From positions 122,108,817 to 122,172,816 of the forward strand of contig CM043958.1 of assembly GCA_014529385.2 (NCBI GenBank): DNA of 64,000 nucleotides, given 5' to 3'. Under the pieces are notes generated by a model that was not told where the DNA came from, ran no database searches, and saw nothing but the letters and a program-made list of their open reading frames with translations. A program made the translations under genes and the position numbers. Positions 11,201 through 20,754 of the stretch are shown here, in pieces; positions within the stretch are counted from its first letter, which is position 1, and every line of letters begins with the position of its first letter. Origin of the DNA: Adiantum capillus-veneris. Taxonomy: Eukaryota > Streptophyta > Polypodiopsida > Polypodiales > Pteridaceae.

Positions 11201-12110
11201 CTAGGTATAATACGTTAGAGAAGTGGTAGACCTTGAATGCAAACACCCCATGTACAAAATATCATGGTTTTAGGGTGTTTCAATGGAGCCTAGAATCTCG
11301 GAGACATGGTAGATCTTGATTCTTTCCATGTTTGAATGGCACCTATCTTGGAAAAATGATGGAGGTTACTTCTCTCCATACTTCAACGGAGCCTAGCTTT
11401 GACAAGTGGTGAACCTTTGCTTCTCTCTATGTTTGAATAGAGTTAGCTTGGACAAGTGGTGGACCTTTGCTTCTCTCTATGTTTGAATAGAGTTAGCTTG
11501 GACAAGTGGTGGACCTTGGAATGAAACCCCCGTGTAAAACATATCATGGGCATTTCAAGTGGTGAGAAAGGATACCATTTAAGATATAACCTTATAGGTT
11601 GGACAAGTGGTGGACCTTAATACATAGTTCTTCTTAATATAATGACATAGAGTGTACAAGTGGTGTATCTTGAGACCAAACCACTCGTGCTACTAGGGAT
11701 CCTAGCTTGGACAAGTGGTGGACCTTGGAAAAAAGTCCCCCTGTACAACATAGATGAGTTTTTTCATGTTTTAATGGAAGAGAGATTCGACAAATGGTGG
11801 AGCTTGCTTATCTCCATGTGGATTTTAGAACTAGCTTGGACAAGTGGTGGAGCTTTGCTTTTTTACTCTTCATAATACAATGATGTATAGGTTGGTTACA
11901 TGGTGAATCTTAAGGCCAAACCTCCCATCTTACTAGAGATGATAGGTTGGACAAGTGGTCAACCTTCTATCATTTCTCCATGCCTATAATTAGACAATTA
12001 GTAGAACTAGCATCTTTCTATGTTGTCTAGAGCTGAGCTTGGACAAGTAGTGGACCTTGCTACTCTCTTCCCTTGGATTATTAGTTTGAAGACTCATTAT
12101 ATATACTTGC
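8230..12110 (+). repeat. Motif array, TTGGACAAGTGGTGGACC orientation (main left block)
   Basis: Dozens of degenerate copies of GGACAAGTGGTGGACC arranged in larger units that also contain CTCTCCATGTTTCAATGGAG, AACATATCATGGGCATT and ACTAGGGATAATAGGTTGG. It lies between the two FCP1-like exons, so it would be intronic for a transcript reaching the distal one. Its orientation is opposite to the arrays at 14.5-33 kb. Open frames such as DKWWTL/WTSGGP are the motif translated and are not genes. Confidence 0.9.
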
Positions 12111-12950
12111 TTAGATCTATATAATTACTCATTAGTTAGGTTACAAGTGGGTATGTAATTTGTTAGCCTCAAGGGACTTTGAATATTGAATAGTAAGACC
12201 AAGTGCTGGTTTGAAGATCTTTTGCTTATCTAAACTAGACTCTAACTCAATAATAAGTTTCATAAGTTCCACGAATTGTCCTATCTAGGCTCCAAAAGAG
12301 TCTTAATTGGTTTGTGCTAGATTATAACTTCCTTGATGGGGTAGAATCCTAGAAAAATGAGGCACTATAAGTTTTACCTTAGCTCAAATGGATTTTTCAC
12401 TTAAACTCGACTGCAATTTGGCTATCTAGTCTTTGTCTCGATGGAGTTTAACACTAGATACATAGTAGTGATATTTAAGCTTCATGTCTCTTCACTTGAT
12501 CGAGATATGAGACCATACTTTCAAGGTCACCACTTGTCTTACCTAAAGACCAATGTGAGACATGGGAGCAAGAAAGCCATCCGATATTGTTTTAAGGACT
12601 ATTACATAGGCAATCAATAACTTAAGTAAAGAAAAAAAACTTGGATCTTTCACAATTAATAACTTAAGTAAAGCCAAAAAGACTTGGATCTTTGACAGTT
12701 TTTTTCAAACTAAAAAAGCACAATCTCATGCTAACAAAACTATAAATCACAATTGAAAGGTTTGAACAAGAAAAAGATCAACAATCTTAATAAGAAGGAT
12801 ACTTTTCATTTCATTTGATGATTACAAACTAAAATAAAGTCTCTCAAGAAATTGATAAACAAAAAATGTAGGTGACTGCTTCATTATTTTGAGCAAAAAT
12901 ATCAAAATCTCTATTGATTGAGCTCCATCTAGTAGTATCCTTTGTAAGAT
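12111..12950. other. Non-coding stretch between array and FCP1-like exon a
   Basis: No domain-bearing frame. It contains a short tandem duplication at about 12600-12690 (TTAATAACTTAAGTAAAG ... CTTGGATCTTT). On the minus strand an acceptor (CTTCTTGCAG, exon from 12951) pairs with a donor at 13045|13044 just after the stop of the FCP1-like exon, so 12951 leftwards may be a 3' untranslated exon. Confidence 0.45.
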
Positions 12951-13045
12951 CCTGCAAGAAGGAATAAAAAGAAAGATTTGTTAGATACCATGCACATGAG
13001 TGTTCAAGCATGTGTATCAAGAATATATGACATGTCACTAGTACC

Positions 13046-14244
13046 TTAGGGTTGCTTTCTATCCAGCCTTAGAAGATTGTTCTCAGCTTTCACCTTATTT
13101 ATATAAGCCTTTGCTGTGGTTGCCTTCAAAACTCCTTTTGTGTTACAACCCAATTGCCTAGCTAAAGTGGTCAATTGTGACGCCTTCATGCTTTCAATGG
13201 GTGTACGCTCCTTTGCCAAGATCTCTTGTATTTGGGCTCTTCTCATTTCATTGCGGTGGCTTGTGTCACTTGCATCTTCAATGATAGTTTCATCTCTGTC
13301 ACCTTTTGCAGGTGGTATTCTTCTTGTAAAGAACACCTTAGCTGACCAAACATCATTTTTCTGCTTCCAATACTCCATGATTTGTTTGTATTCACTATCA
13401 TTTGTCACTATAGGTTGTCCATAACGATTAGAAGCAATTAAATCACGCACATCCCTTCTCTCATCAAGCTGAATCAAGTATGGCAGTAGCTCCTCCAAGA
13501 GCATATTGTCAACCATCTTCTCAGCATCAAATTGTGGTGGAAAAATGCAATTGTTTGCTGGTGAAATACATCCCTTGTAAGGAGAGTCATCAATAAGCAC
13601 TGTTCTTTGTGGATCACATTCAAACCCCATGGCAATTTTGGCTAGAGGCTTGAACATTGCCTCAACGTTTGGATTGTCGGGTCTAAACAATTTTTGAGTT
13701 TGAGCGGTGTAGCAAACATCTTGCGACCAAATTGCAAAGAAAGGCAATGTATCCTCAGCTAAGTTGTTTAGTGCTGCAAGGATTTGATACACATTATTCC
13801 TAGTAGCTGTCGACCAAATTGCAACATTAAACCTTTGTAAAATAGTCTTCAAGAATTGGATGCAACCTGGCCTGAGTATAATATATCTTTTTGAATCCAT
13901 TTGCACTGAGTTGTGGTGTGAGGATGGTTGAGGGGAACGTTTCAACAATAGACCATTTAAATCCAATATAATTGTAAGCATGGATTTCTCAACATCTACG
14001 CTACATGACGTAGTACCAATTGGCAATAGCTCGTGAGTGGACTTTTCAGTCTCTTTTGATGTATGTTGCATTTTTGAAGCATCGATTTCTTGGTTCTCAT
14101 TATTGGAAGCTTGCTCAAGTTGCACAACACTAGACTCTAGTATAGAAATATCATCCATCTTGGGCACTTTAGAAACCATAGAATCTATGGATTCTATAGT
14201 TGTTGACTGAACCATAGGAGCGTTATCCATCCCAGTTTGTGAAT
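13046..14244 (-). CDS. FCP1/HAD-type phosphatase-like terminal exon (copy a)
   Basis: The exon starts at acceptor TTTTCTTAG|ATTC (exon from 14244) and stays open for about 400 codons to TAA at 13048-13046. An acidic/polar N-terminal part leads to HAD motifs: motif I TIILDLNGLLLK (first Asp kept, second replaced by Asn, a form I know from a plant FCP1-like subgroup), motif II IWSTATRNN, motif IV RTVLIDDSPYK. The C-terminus (SMKASQLTTLARQLGC...) resembles a small helical SAP-like DNA-binding fold. A potential intron begins one base after the stop codon. Phase fits the donor at 18040, so it may be the C-terminal module of the ParB/methyltransferase-like gene. The first in-frame ATG is near 14231, so an independent start is possible but would sit right behind an acceptor. 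Confidence 0.75.
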
Positions 14245-14886
14245 CTAAGAAAACACACACACAAATGGTATCTCAAAACCACTAGAATTTTATTCACCAT
14301 ATTTATATGTAGAACTCCTAGTAAGAAATTTATTTAAGGTAAAGTCGTTGTTAGAATCCTTGCAACCATTTTCAGCATTCGTACACCAAACACCACTTGT
14401 CTAAAATACAATCTACTAACTCAACATTTTCCATCCTACACTTTATTAAAGATGAGTACTTAAAGTGAAAACTAAAAGCCACCCTTGTTGAGGAAACATG
14501 GATACAAGGTCCACCAAATGTCCAACCTAGACTACAAGAAAATAATTAGAGATTTGGCTTAGATTTGGATTCAAAGGCCACCACTTATTCAAGTAAGATA
14601 ACTCCACTTGTTTAAGACAGTAATGTTTGAAGCCCCACCACTTGTCCAACCTAGACATTGATTAAATTTTGGTAAGATTTATCACAAATCTAGAGTAGAA
14701 TCAAGATTCTATGGCCAAGGTAGTCAAATATGTTAGACAACACACAAAGCATAAGAGCACTCTAGATTCTCGTTGAGCATAAACTAAACAATAATCAAAT
14801 GTTATATTCACTTGAGATTTCATCCATGAAAAATGAAAATGATGCATGTACTTGAGATTTCCATCCATGTACAATACTTTACAATG
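14245..14886. other. Non-coding stretch with a few motif copies
   Basis: Between the SET and FCP1-like exons. At 14505-14660 a few degenerate copies in the GGTCCACCACTTGTCC orientation appear (for example CCCCACCACTTGTCCAACCT), the leftmost ones of that orientation. Nothing else seen. Confidence 0.6.
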
Positions 14887-15443
14887 TCAAGTAAAGTTAT
14901 AGTCAGCAAACAACTCTTCTCCTGCTTCAACTTGACAAATAGTCTCAATGCATACATGGCCATATTCTTCTGACTTGATGTGTGAAGAGGTGCATTTATG
15001 CCAAGGTGGCAAATTTGGATCAAATGTATAGCGTACGTTGGGACAGACATTTGTACTGTGAGAACTATTTATATAGCCCGACACGTTTCCTTCTTCTACA
15101 CAACCAATAATGTATGATTGATCTTCCTCTTCTTCTATGTTTGGATCCTCTAGAAGAGAATATTTATAAGCTCTTGGAAATATTTTGCATATCTTTTTCC
15201 AGTCTTGAAATCTATACTTATGCCCTCCATAGTTTAGAATAGTCAAACCACTTTCCAGGGTAGTATGCACAAATAGCCCATAACCAGCTCCTTCAATACA
15301 TGAAAGTCGCACTTCAAAATCCACACCGTTAATATGGAAAATTACATCTTTGGGAATAGGAAAAGTTGGTGTCCCAAAAGGATCTTCATGCCAATCATAG
15401 TGTGAAATACATCTAGATTTTATATCACTTAACTCCTTTGTGT
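14887..15443 (-). CDS. SET-domain terminal exon
   Basis: The exon begins at acceptor TTCTTCTTTTTGCAG|ACAC (exon from 15443) and encodes about 185 residues to TGA at 14889-14887. After a short leader (YDWHEDPFGTPTFP) come the SET landmarks: GAGYGLFVHTTLESGLTI (the GxG strand), GYINSSHSTNVCPNV (equivalent of the RFxNHxCxPN pseudoknot strand, with the NHS core altered) and GEELFADYNF (catalytic Tyr region). SET domains methylate lysines, mostly in histones. The altered NHSC core makes activity uncertain. There is no methionine ahead of the domain, so it must be fused by splicing to upstream coding sequence, and the phase fits the donor at 18040. Confidence 0.8.
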
Positions 15444-15539
15444 CTGCAAAAAGAAGAAAATATTATGCATAAAATAATGACAATATCAAAGAAAGATATC
15501 ATTATTTTATAGTCCAATAGGTCCATTGTATGGAAGACT

Positions 15540-17520
15540 TAGAGTGCCTCTTACATGGTGCCTCCAAGGTTTCCAAAAAATAAAATCATTGGAAAAAAAA
15601 GGCCACTGTGTCTCCAATCTATTGCCCATTTGAAGCATAGAGAGAACCAAGGTCCACCACTTGTCCAAGCTAGACATGGAGCATTGACACAAGATCCAAC
15701 ACTTATCCAAGAACCCTATAGTATATGTGGTAACATGGGATGCATTGATGCAACAAAAGTAGTCTAGCCTCCTCATCCATCTCTTTTTTCTTGTAGCCTA
15801 GAGGGATTAGTTTCAAGGTCTATCACTAGTCAAAAACTACACATAGAACATTGATACAAGGTTCCACCACATGTGAAACCTATCATCTCTAGTAGCATGG
15901 ATGGTTTGATATCAAGGTTCATCGCGTGTCCTACCTATACTCTATTGTAGCATATAGATTCTGGTTTGGTGGTACTACACTTGTCCAAACTTGGCTTGTT
16001 GTTGATATCTGGAGGTAATCAAGGGTCCTCCACTTGTCCAAGTTAGGCATATAAAACAATTGCAAGGTCCACCATGTGTACAACATATGATTGATTATAG
16101 CATGCATGGTCTTATTTCATGGGCAACCATCTTCTCTCCAACATGTGTCCAACCTCGGCTCCATTGAAGCATGGAGAGAAGCAAGGTCCACCACTTATCA
16201 AAGCTATTATTTTCTCCCAGTGCTTTCAAAACCCATAATACGTTGTACATGGGGGGGGGGATTCTTGTTTCAAGGTCCACCCCTTGGCTAAGATTGGATC
16301 CATTGAAACATAAAGAGAAGCAAGCTCTACCATTTGTCCAAGCTAGGAGCCATTGAAACATGAAAACCCCATAATATGTTGTATACGAGGGGTGTTTTTC
16401 AAGGTCTACCACTTGTCTAAGCTATGGTCCATTGGAACATGGAGAGAAGCAAAGCTCCACCACTTTTCTAAGCTAGGATCCATTGAAACATGGAGAGAAG
16501 CAAGCTCCATTGTTTGTCTAAGCTAGGCTCCATTGGAACAAGGAGAAAACAAGCTCCACCACTTGCCTATTATTGCATAGAGATTCTGGTTTGAAGGTCC
16601 ACCACTTGTCCAACCTTGCCTTCATGTATGGAGATAATCAAGAGTGCAATGCTTCTCTAAGCTAGGGACATAAAAGAGTTTCAAGGTCCACTACATATAC
16701 GATCTATGATGGGTTGTAGCATGGGAGGTTTCATTTTAAGGTTGACCACTTCTCCAGCTCCGCTTGTCCAACCTCAGATCCATTGAAGAATGGAGAATAA
16801 AGGTGTACCAACTCTCCAAAATAGGCAGGACAATCTCTATAAAACCCATGAATTGTTAATATATGCTATGCTGTGGAGTTTTGTTTGAAGTTCCACTCCT
16901 TATCCAAGCTACAATCCATTGAAGCATGGAACTAAGTAAGATATATCTCTAGTCCAAGATAGGATCCATTGAAACATAGAGAGAATCAAGGTCCACCACT
17001 TGTCCAAGCTATGCATGGGTAATTGATATAAGGACCACTACGTTTTCACCTATACTATGCTCTATCATGGATGGTTTCATATCCTACCAATTTTCCAACC
17101 TATTTAGTAGGTTGTATTATGGGGGTTTGGTTTCAAGGTACTTCACTTGTCTGAGGTGGGTTCCATTGAACCATGGAGAGAAACTATGTCTACCACTTGT
17201 CCGAAATATGCTCCTTTAAAACATAAAAACAAGGTCCACCACTTGTCCAAGCTAAAGTTTCTCTCCATTGAAGCATGGAGAGAAACAAGGTCTACCACCT
17301 GTCCAAAATATGCTCCATTGAAACATAAAAGCAAGGTCCACCACTTGTCCAAGCTAATATAACAAATGGGTGTTGGTTACAAGGTGTACCACACTTGTCT
17401 AAACTAGTCTTCATGCAAGGTCTACCACATGTCCAAGCTATATGAGCTTGTTTTGAAGGTCTACCACACCTCTTGAAATTAGGATCCATGTAAGGTCCAC
17501 CTTTTGTCAAGCTATGCATT
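15540..17520 (-). repeat. Motif array, GGTCCACCACTTGTCC orientation (intronic)
   Basis: Degenerate subunits of AAGGTCCACCACTTGTCCAA, with CCATTGAAACATGGAGAGAA between them, fill the DNA between the methyltransferase-like exon and the SET exon. Orientation is reversed relative to the array at 8.2-12.1 kb. Open frames here are artefacts of the repeat. Confidence 0.9.
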
Positions 17521-18033
17521 TAATGAGTACTAAAACTAAGTAAATTGCAGTACTTAAATACCTTTCCAAGCTCATTAAGATTTTGGTCTCTAAGGCCGGC
17601 CACCACCACATGTCTAATCTATGCTCTAATTGATTACTTATGCTATTTCTCTCAAAGTCCAAACATAAGCTCCCTTCTAGCAAGGTTAGTTTAAATTTAG
17701 GCTCCAGCACCTGTCTAAGCTAGGTTCAATTTATGAAGCATCACCATTTAACCATGCTACGATCTAATGTATCATATCAAGGGGGTATTGATAAAAGGTC
17801 CAAAACTTATTGAGTTCAAGCTCTTAAGTAATTAAGTCTTTGTGAGTATTAAATGTTTTAGTTTTAGTCTACAGATCCACCATTCAAAAACTCAAGTAAT
17901 TTACTATTTACATTCAAACCTTGAATGCTTGAGATAAAAAATACAAGCTCAATCAATACTATATAAAGCAAAATCTAACATTAAGAGTATCAAATCAGTA
18001 ACAAGAAACACTAACATGCACAAGAAACTCAAA
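17521..18033. other. AT-rich non-coding stretch
   Basis: A few weak motif relatives (GTCCAAAACTTATTGAG) fade into AT-rich sequence just downstream of the donor at 18040. No gene seen. Confidence 0.5.
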
Positions 18034-18046
18034 ACATACGTGTCTC
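18034..18046 (-). promoter_or_regulatory. Splice donor shared by three candidate terminal exons
   Basis: On the minus strand GAGACAC|GTATGT: the last exon base is 18040 and the intron begins at 18039. The base C is the first base of a codon. Acceptors at 15443, 14244 and 7889 each supply the two remaining bases in the frame of their domain. Without splicing the frame ends four codons later at TGA 18031-18029. Confidence 0.7.
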
Positions 18047-19419
18047 CATTTCCAAAAAGTCCTCCATTGACAGAGGATGGTGTTGTTGTTGTTCTTCTTC
18101 TCTTTGTGGAGAGCACTCCTCTGTAACAGGCACAATGTCGCCTGATTGCGAAGTGGATTGTTGAAGTCCAGCCCATTTTTCTATATCTTCATGAGACTTA
18201 ACAAAGTCTAGCAGCATGGTCTCCATGCTTTTTGCCTCCTCCACACTATCAATTAAGCAGATGACTTCTTTTTTCTGTTGTATTCCTTCTTGTGCAACCA
18301 AGGAGCCATCACCAAAAACATCAACAAGCTTGCGGTCTTCAAAACAATATGTACGAATGTAGTGCTTGACCAAAGCTCTTTTTTTGGCCTCCAAATATTG
18401 CAAATCTGACATATCGTTATCTGCTACTTGAAGAAGAGAACAATCAATTGGCATGGGATGTTCCTCTGATCTTCTTCTCAGGTCTTCAAATGCATTGCCT
18501 TGTCCCAAGAAGGCAATAACTGTTAGGAATTGAATTGCTCCTTTGCAAGGAGCTGATGGAAAGTGATGCAATGCACCACAACAATGGTAGCTCAAATTAT
18601 CTCCCATGGCGTGAAAGGCACATTGCAATTTTGTGAAGTTAGTGAAATCCACAAATGCAAGAAAGACAAATCCAGGATCTGTTGACCCTCCAGCAATAGC
18701 CAAGATCCCATCCAAAGCATTGTTAAATGTCTCCTCACTCCACTTCAAATTGCCTCCAACGTTTTTTGTCATATCTAAAACACATAAGCCAATAGGCACT
18801 TTATTATTGAAGTGGCGCATCAAGTAGAGATTGCCTTCCATTTGTAGGCTCACCACATAGATTGACCATGGCAAATCTCTAGGCTCAGTTTTCTCCTTTT
18901 GAAGGTGAATTGCCCATTGCATGTATTTTATTGCTCCATCTGGAAAAGCCATTTTCTTTGTTCCACGCGTCAAACTAGATCTGATCCATTCCTCGCATAG
19001 CATTAAAATTGTTTTATAAACAACATCATTGATGTTATACATTTTGACCACCTCCTCCCAGTCTTTACATGGTGAAGACTCATTCAAATTGTTGAAGCCT
19101 TCAAGAAGTGCATCTTGAATCAATTTGTCTTGCTTCAACTGCTTGATTCGATCATACATGTCAGTTGCATCACCATCCTTTGCACTCTTTGACAGTAAAA
19201 TCTTCTCATCTCTAATCTCTTCTTGAATAGTCTTTACCTCTGATTCCTCAAGGCCACAAAGATATCTAAATACAGTTGTTGGGGGTTTCTTATTCTCCTC
19301 TTCTAGATTTTCAATGATTTCTATCCAGCAATCATAAACTAAATCAGAGTAGGTGACCATGTGTGCCTGTTTAGCAATCCAACTTGCTGCTGCACTCATT
19401 CTTGCCAATCGAAGAAAAC
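18040..19419 (-). CDS. Degenerate beta-class DNA methyltransferase-like exon
   Basis: The open frame 19408-18029 holds an N-terminal helical, charged region (about residues 30-110), then a Rossmann-like half. CVLDMTKNVGG (about residue 210) sits where N4/N6-amino methyltransferases have DPPW/Y, and KLVDVFGDGSLVAQEG (about residue 362) looks like their SAM-binding FxGxG motif in the permuted beta-class order. The DPPY replacement suggests loss of catalysis. The upstream acceptor is TTTCTTTTTAG|GTTTTC (exon from 19419), but its phase does not fit the ParB exon donor; an internal acceptor CTAAACAG|GCAC (exon from 19366) would. The downstream end is the donor at 18040. Family assignment rests on motif reading only. 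Confidence 0.55.
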
Positions 19420-19503
19420 CTAAAAAGAAATAGAGAAATAATTAAACTATTGAGCAAGATTTGTTAATTAAACACTATCAAAAAGACAAAGAAAATAACT
19501 TAC

Positions 19504-20696
19504 ATCCCATCCGGCACGAGATGCATGTCCCTCTGCAATTCCACTTGCTGCCTTTGGTGGTCGTCCTGCGAAGATCCATTGACTCCGTAAATGTCTCAAT
19601 ATTTGGCTGTAAGGTTGCTTGACATACAATGCCTGAGCCTCCTCATTTGCAATGGCAGATATAGCAGTTGCAACAAATGGAGGAGCATTCACAACAATGC
19701 GAGCCTTTCTAAATTTATACACGCTAATCAGTCTTTCAAAGATCTCTTTGTTGTTTTGTTCATTGTGAAGCAAAACTTTTGCAGCATAGATTGAATGCTG
19801 CCCATCAAGAATCCAATAATGATAATCTTTAATTTTTTGCTCCTCTACCTCTTCTACTGCCAAAGGAGTCCCCTTCTTTGATTTTGCATTTCGAACAGGC
19901 ATCAAATATGCACATGCTGCAGGCTTGGTCGTACTCCGTGAAAATCCAAATAACACACTTTCAGCGTGTTTTTTATCCATAATACGTGCATTATAGTGAT
20001 CAGGAGCAAGCCAACAATTTTGAATAGGGATATCAAATTCCCTATATTGGAAAGGAAAATAATTTATGTACTTATTCATTCCACCTGTATCTTTTTCTTG
20101 TCCTTTCATGGCCTCAGCTTCTAAAACATCTGGATCCACAATTCTCATCTTTGACATTGAACCCTCTGTTGATGAGGATGCCAAAGATGCCTTGTCTACA
20201 TCCAAAATGGAGCTAGTTCGCTTAGCTTCTACTTTCTGCACTTTTGCTTGCTTCTTTGTGGATGGTGGTCGTGAAGCTTTCACCTTTTTTCGTTGTAGTG
20301 TGGCAATGATGGAGCTTTGAAGTTGATCTGCTGTGATATTTGGATTTGATTCTGCAAACTTCCATCCTCGAGAAAACATTGTCTCTTCTTTGTTTCTAGA
20401 CATGCGCTCCAATGCATATGCTCCTGGAGATAGTTGAAATTCTAGATTCATTGGAACTAGAATGTCAATGCATTCCACCTCTGGATGACTATCAACTACA
20501 GAGACAGATGCTTCCACAACTTGTCCAACATCTTCAAACAAGCTGTCATTATCCTTTTTGGCAATAAATAGATGCACCTTATGAAATTGTGCACCCTCTA
20601 TACCATGTATGTCCAAATACCATTTCCTAAGATCATTGCAAGTATAGTCAACTGAGACAGCAACCCTTGCAACCTGTTTTTTTGGAGCCATCTTTC
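19504..20696 (-). CDS. ParB-like domain protein, first coding exon
   Basis: Exon from acceptor TTTGTTTCAG|GAAAG (20696), ATG at 20691-20689, to a perfect donor GGATGGGAT|GTAAGT (last exon base 19504): 396 codons. The N-terminus starts MAPKKQVARV. The middle is basic and Lys-rich. The C-terminal half reads as a ParB/sulfiredoxin-type fold: CWLAPDHYNARI, later YHYWILDGQHSIYAAKVLL (the DGQH motif takes the place of the GxxR/GHHR nucleotide-binding motif), at about residue 296. ParB-like domains are NTPases or nucleases, and bacteria and phages often fuse them to methyltransferases, which matches the exon that follows. An acceptor just before the ATG implies at least one upstream non-coding exon, not located. 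Confidence 0.65.
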
Positions 20697-20754
20697 CTGA
20701 AACAAAAAAAACCAAATGTTATTTTAACATATACTTTTTTGTAATGGATTAAGT

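Noticed and set aside
12844-13038. 64-codon minus-strand frame after the FCP1-like exon
   Set aside because: It overlaps a likely intron and 3' untranslated exon; the in-frame stop at 13048-13046 precedes the donor.
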